NCBI RefSeq assembly: GCF_964283195.1
Contig: NZ_CAXYLH010000001.1
From: Paratractidigestivibacter sp003150175
GTDB lineage: Bacteria > Actinomycetota > Coriobacteriia > Coriobacteriales > Atopobiaceae
Length of the DNA: 64,000 nt
Strand: one strand, 5' to 3'
This document shows, one piece after another, positions 62,035 to 64,000 of the stretch. Each line of letters opens with the position of its first letter. The first letter of the stretch is position 1. The notes beneath the pieces were generated by a model that saw only the letters and a list, made by a program, of their open reading frames with translations, made no database searches and was not told where the DNA came from. Made by a program: the position numbers and the translations under genes.

Positions 62035-62469
62035 CTACTCGGCAGCGGCCTCGGTCTCGGCGGGAGCCTCGGCAGCCTCGGCCTCAGCGGCGGGAGCCTC
62101 GGCGGCAGCCTTGGCGGCCTCAGCGGCGGCCTTCTTCTCGTACTCAGCGGCACGAGCGGCCTTGGCGGCAGCCTTGGCCTCAGCGGCGGCCTTGCGGGCG
62201 GCCTCGGCCTCAGCGGCCTTGGCGGCCTTGGCGGCCTTGGCCTCCTGAGCCTTCTTGAGCTGGGCAGCGGCGGCGCCACCGAACTTGTCGGCGAAGCGCT
62301 GGACGCGGCCGCCGGTGTCGACGAGCTTCTGCTGGCCGGTGTAGAACGGGTGGCACTTGTCGCAGAGGTCGATGGTCATCTCGGGCTTGGTCGCACGCGT
62401 CTTCCACGTGTTGCCGCAGGTGCAGCGAACGGTGCACTCCACGTAATTCGGGTGAATACCTTGCTTCAT
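62035..62469 (-). CDS. rpmE: Ribosomal protein L31 with a 74-residue Ala-rich extension
   Basis: 144 residues. The first 66 are a zinc-type L31 (Cys16, Cys18, Cys36, Cys39; MKQGIHPNYVECTVRCTCGN). The remainder is Ala/Lys/Glu repeats ending acidic, about twice the usual 70-residue protein. The tail is in frame and ends properly, so it is likely real. ATG 62469 is preceded by GGAG and a structured leader. Confidence 0.92.
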   Translation of the reverse strand: MKQGIHPNYVECTVRCTCGNTWKTRATKPEMTIDLCDKCHPFYTGQQKLVDTGGRVQRFADKFGGAAAAQLKKAQEAKAAKAAKAAEAEAARKAAAEAKAAAKAARAAEYEKKAAAEAAKAAAEAPAAEAEAAEAPAETEAAAE

Positions 62470-62540
62470 AGCAGGACTCCTGTTCGTCGGCCCTGGTTCC
62501 GACCAGGGCAGGGGTTTTGTCCTGGTTGTGGCCAGGACGG
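62470..62540 (-). promoter_or_regulatory. Structured rpmE leader (candidate L31 autoregulatory RNA)
   Basis: Two hairpins upstream of rpmE: CCTGG/CCAGG (62521-62536) and CCCTGGT/ACCAGGG (62491-62508), then CAGGAGTCCTG over the ribosome site. L31 leader RNAs are described for several bacterial groups; match to a specific family was not tested. Confidence 0.5.
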
Positions 62541-62674
62541 TCAAGCTTTTCGAGTTTAACAGAACTCTCGCCGAGCTGTTCGAACGTTCTATGGAGATTT
62601 GCGTTACAGTTGGCGGGTAACGAGGGTCGCCGCGCGGCGGGGCCCGCACTCCCGGCACGTCGAAAGGTCCCCAG

Positions 62675-63448
62675 ATGTTCCTCGCCATCGATGTGGGCAA
62701 CACCCAGTCAACGCTCGGCCTCTTCAACGAGGACGGGACCCTGGCACACGGCTGGCGCATGGCCACCGCCGCGACCGACACCTCGGACATGCTGCACGCG
62801 CGGCTCTACGGCTACTTCGCCAAGGACGGATTCGAGCTCGGCGACGTGACCGACGCCGCCGTGGCGAGCGTGGTCCCCGCGCTCCAGCGCGCCTGGCTGG
62901 TCTGCCTTCGCGAGCAGCTCGGCTGTGAGCCATTGGTGGTCAGCGCCGCCTCCGACTACGGGATGCCCGTGGACATGCCCAACCCTGCCGCCGTCGGCGC
63001 CGACCGCATCGCCAACGCCGTCGCCGCCATTCAGGCCTACGGCGCGCCCGTGATCGTGGTCGACTTCGGCACCGCAACGAACATCGACGTCGTCGACGAG
63101 CGCGGCGCCTACCGCGGCGGCGCCATCAGCCCCGGCCTCATGCTGAGCGCGAGCGCGCTGTTCTCGAAGGCGGCCAAGCTCGCGAGCATCCCCGTGGTCG
63201 CCCCGGCCCGCGCGCTCGGCGACACGACCGAGACCGCCATGCAGTCCGGCCTCGTCATTGGCGCGGCGGCACAGGCCGAGGGCCTCGTCGCGCGCATCAA
63301 GGCCGAGATCGGCTGCCCCAACGCGACCGTGGTGGGCACCGGCGGGCTCGCGCGGACCGTGAGCGCCGCGACGGACCTCTTTGACGCGATCGACCCCGAC
63401 CTCACCCTGCGCGGCATCCGCGAGATCTGGCTGCGCCAGACAAAGTAA
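62675..63448 (+). CDS. coaX: Type III pantothenate kinase
   Basis: 257 residues. First step of coenzyme A synthesis: phosphorylates pantothenate with ATP. ASKHA-fold motifs AIDVGNTQS (phosphate 1), GADRIANA, VDFGTATN (phosphate 2) and GTGGLA. Normal length. AAAGG lies about 8 bases before the ATG. Confidence 0.95.
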   Translation: MFLAIDVGNTQSTLGLFNEDGTLAHGWRMATAATDTSDMLHARLYGYFAKDGFELGDVTDAAVASVVPALQRAWLVCLREQLGCEPLVVSAASDYGMPVDMPNPAAVGADRIANAVAAIQAYGAPVIVVDFGTATNIDVVDERGAYRGGAISPGLMLSASALFSKAAKLASIPVVAPARALGDTTETAMQSGLVIGAAAQAEGLVARIKAEIGCPNATVVGTGGLARTVSAATDLFDAIDPDLTLRGIREIWLRQTK

Positions 63449-63453
63449 GAAGA

Positions 63454-63527
63454 AAGAAGCCCGTCCTTCGCGCAGGTGGAGGTATCGCCCGCAAGACGCG
63501 TGGGCTTTAGGGCGATACGGGCTTCTT
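63454..63527 (+). terminator. Composite hairpin after coaX
   Basis: AAGAAGCCCGT (63454-63464) and ACGGGCTTCTT (63517-63527) are perfect complements; GTATCGCCC/GGGCGATAC (63482-63490, 63510-63518) form a competing inner stem that shares two bases. Followed by GCTTCCC. Confidence 0.6.
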
Positions 63528-63565
63528 GCTTCCCTGTCGACGGCGGCGTCGAACGAAGCACGGGC

Positions 63566-63815
63566 TCACGGGAATCCGGCAGCGTCGGTAATCCTGCACG
63601 GAAGGCACAGTCACCGGAACCCGGGAGCGTCGGTAATCCCGCACGGGTTTTCCGGACCGTCGGTAATGCGCTCACGAGATTCCGGGACCATCGGTACCGA
63701 CACCCCGGTATTCCCGTGCAAAAAGAGGCACTTCTCACCAGAAACCGGGAGCGTCGGTAGTCGCTGCAACAAAATCCGGGACCGTCGGTACCGACGCTCC
63801 CGGATTCCAGCTACG
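63566..63815. repeat. Palindromic repeat array 3 (CGTCGGTA family)
   Basis: About six units: CCGGCAGCGTCGGTA, CCGGGAGCGTCGGTA, CCGGACCGTCGGTA, CCGGGACCATCGGTACC, CCGGGAGCGTCGGTA and CCGGGACCGTCGGTACC. It shares the segment with CACCAGAAACCGGG and AAAGAG with arrays 1 and 2 in reverse. Confidence 0.78.
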
Positions 63816-63862
63816 TCCATAAAGTGGTGTAAATAGCAGTGGCGGGCCAGAGGCCCGCCCCC

Positions 63863-63946
63863 CAGGTAACATTTGCAATCNNNNNNNNNNNNNNNNNNNN
63901 NNNGCCCCCCCCCCCCCCCCCCCCCCCCCAGGTAACATTTGCAATC
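63863..63946. other. Scaffold gap with duplicated flank and poly-C tract
   Basis: 23 N at 63881-63903. CAGGTAACATTTGCAATC occurs at 63863-63880 before the gap and again at 63929-63946 after it; a run of 25 C lies at 63905-63929. Very likely one short sequence assembled twice; a hairpin GGCGGGCC/GGCCCGCC just before (63841-63859) may have caused the sequencing problem. Confidence 0.85.
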
Positions 63947-63978
63947 GCCAGAGAACAAAGAGACTTGGAGGAACGAGC

Positions 63979-64000
63979 ATGGCCCAGATCAATGTTACCC
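63979..64000 (+). CDS. Probable threonyl-tRNA synthetase start (partial)
   Basis: ATG with GGAGG 7 bases upstream, encoding MAQINVT before the window ends. MAQINVTL is a common start of ThrRS (TGS domain), so thrS is the likely identity, but seven residues cannot prove it. Confidence 0.4.

Overview
The window is GC-rich, densely coding DNA from one bacterial chromosome. Gene content (fused ECF transporter ATPase, LevR-type regulator with a mannose-class PTS, a 1,545-residue fused 2-hydroxyacyl-CoA dehydratase/activase, a helicase with a DUF3516-like C-terminus, HelD, CoaX) points to an anaerobic gut or oral actinobacterium of the Coriobacteriia, close to Collinsella/Olsenella. That placement is an inference from protein families; no rRNA is present.

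Layout. 1-2.8 kb: end of an ECF S component, EcfA1A2 fusion and EcfT. 2.9-6.2 kb: three minus-strand envelope genes (zinc-ribbon/YARHG protein, amidase lipoprotein, CapA-like protein). 6.3-8.5 kb: asnS and pyrE, divergent. 8.9-10.45 kb: a lone nuclease-like gene bracketed by two related inverted-repeat elements. 10.5-12.9 kb: membrane protein, TetR regulator and nitroreductase. 12.9-18.6 kb: Ski2-like helicase, helD and a HAD phosphatase. 18.7-24.9 kb: TetR regulator, orphan JetD-like TOPRIM protein, small lipoprotein, diguanylate cyclase with a missing N-terminus, GtrB-like glycosyltransferase. 25-28.7 kb: YdjC-like deacetylase and YfhO-like membrane protein. 29-36 kb: a decayed, repeat-rich region with two full copies and one relic of a membrane protein family, a broken hybrid histidine kinase, a Doc toxin frame with a stop, truncated AbiEii, a DUF5131 relic, and an intact AAA/DUF4143 ATPase preceded by three 34-bp-spaced direct repeats.

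36-43.7 kb: alpha/beta hydrolase, the LevR-PTS operon (IIA, IIB, IIC, IID) and malic enzyme. 43.8-50.5 kb: DUF5131 protein, initiator tRNA-Met, a four-gene operon (pepT, membrane protein, HAD, solute-binding protein) and a second Cof-type HAD. 50.5-57 kb: giant dehydratase/activase with its TetR gene and a LacI regulator. 57.2-64 kb: C39-like peptidase, unknown protein, prfA, membrane-anchored protein, rpmE with an Ala-rich tail, coaX, a palindromic repeat array, a scaffold gap and the probable start of thrS.

The best candidates for something undescribed are the inverted-repeat-bracketed nuclease-like gene (8889-10448), the orphan JetD-like protein (19432-21294), the dispersed CGTCGGTA palindrome arrays, and the LevR-like activator with a degenerate AAA+ domain. 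No CRISPR array, prophage or recognisable transposase gene was seen.
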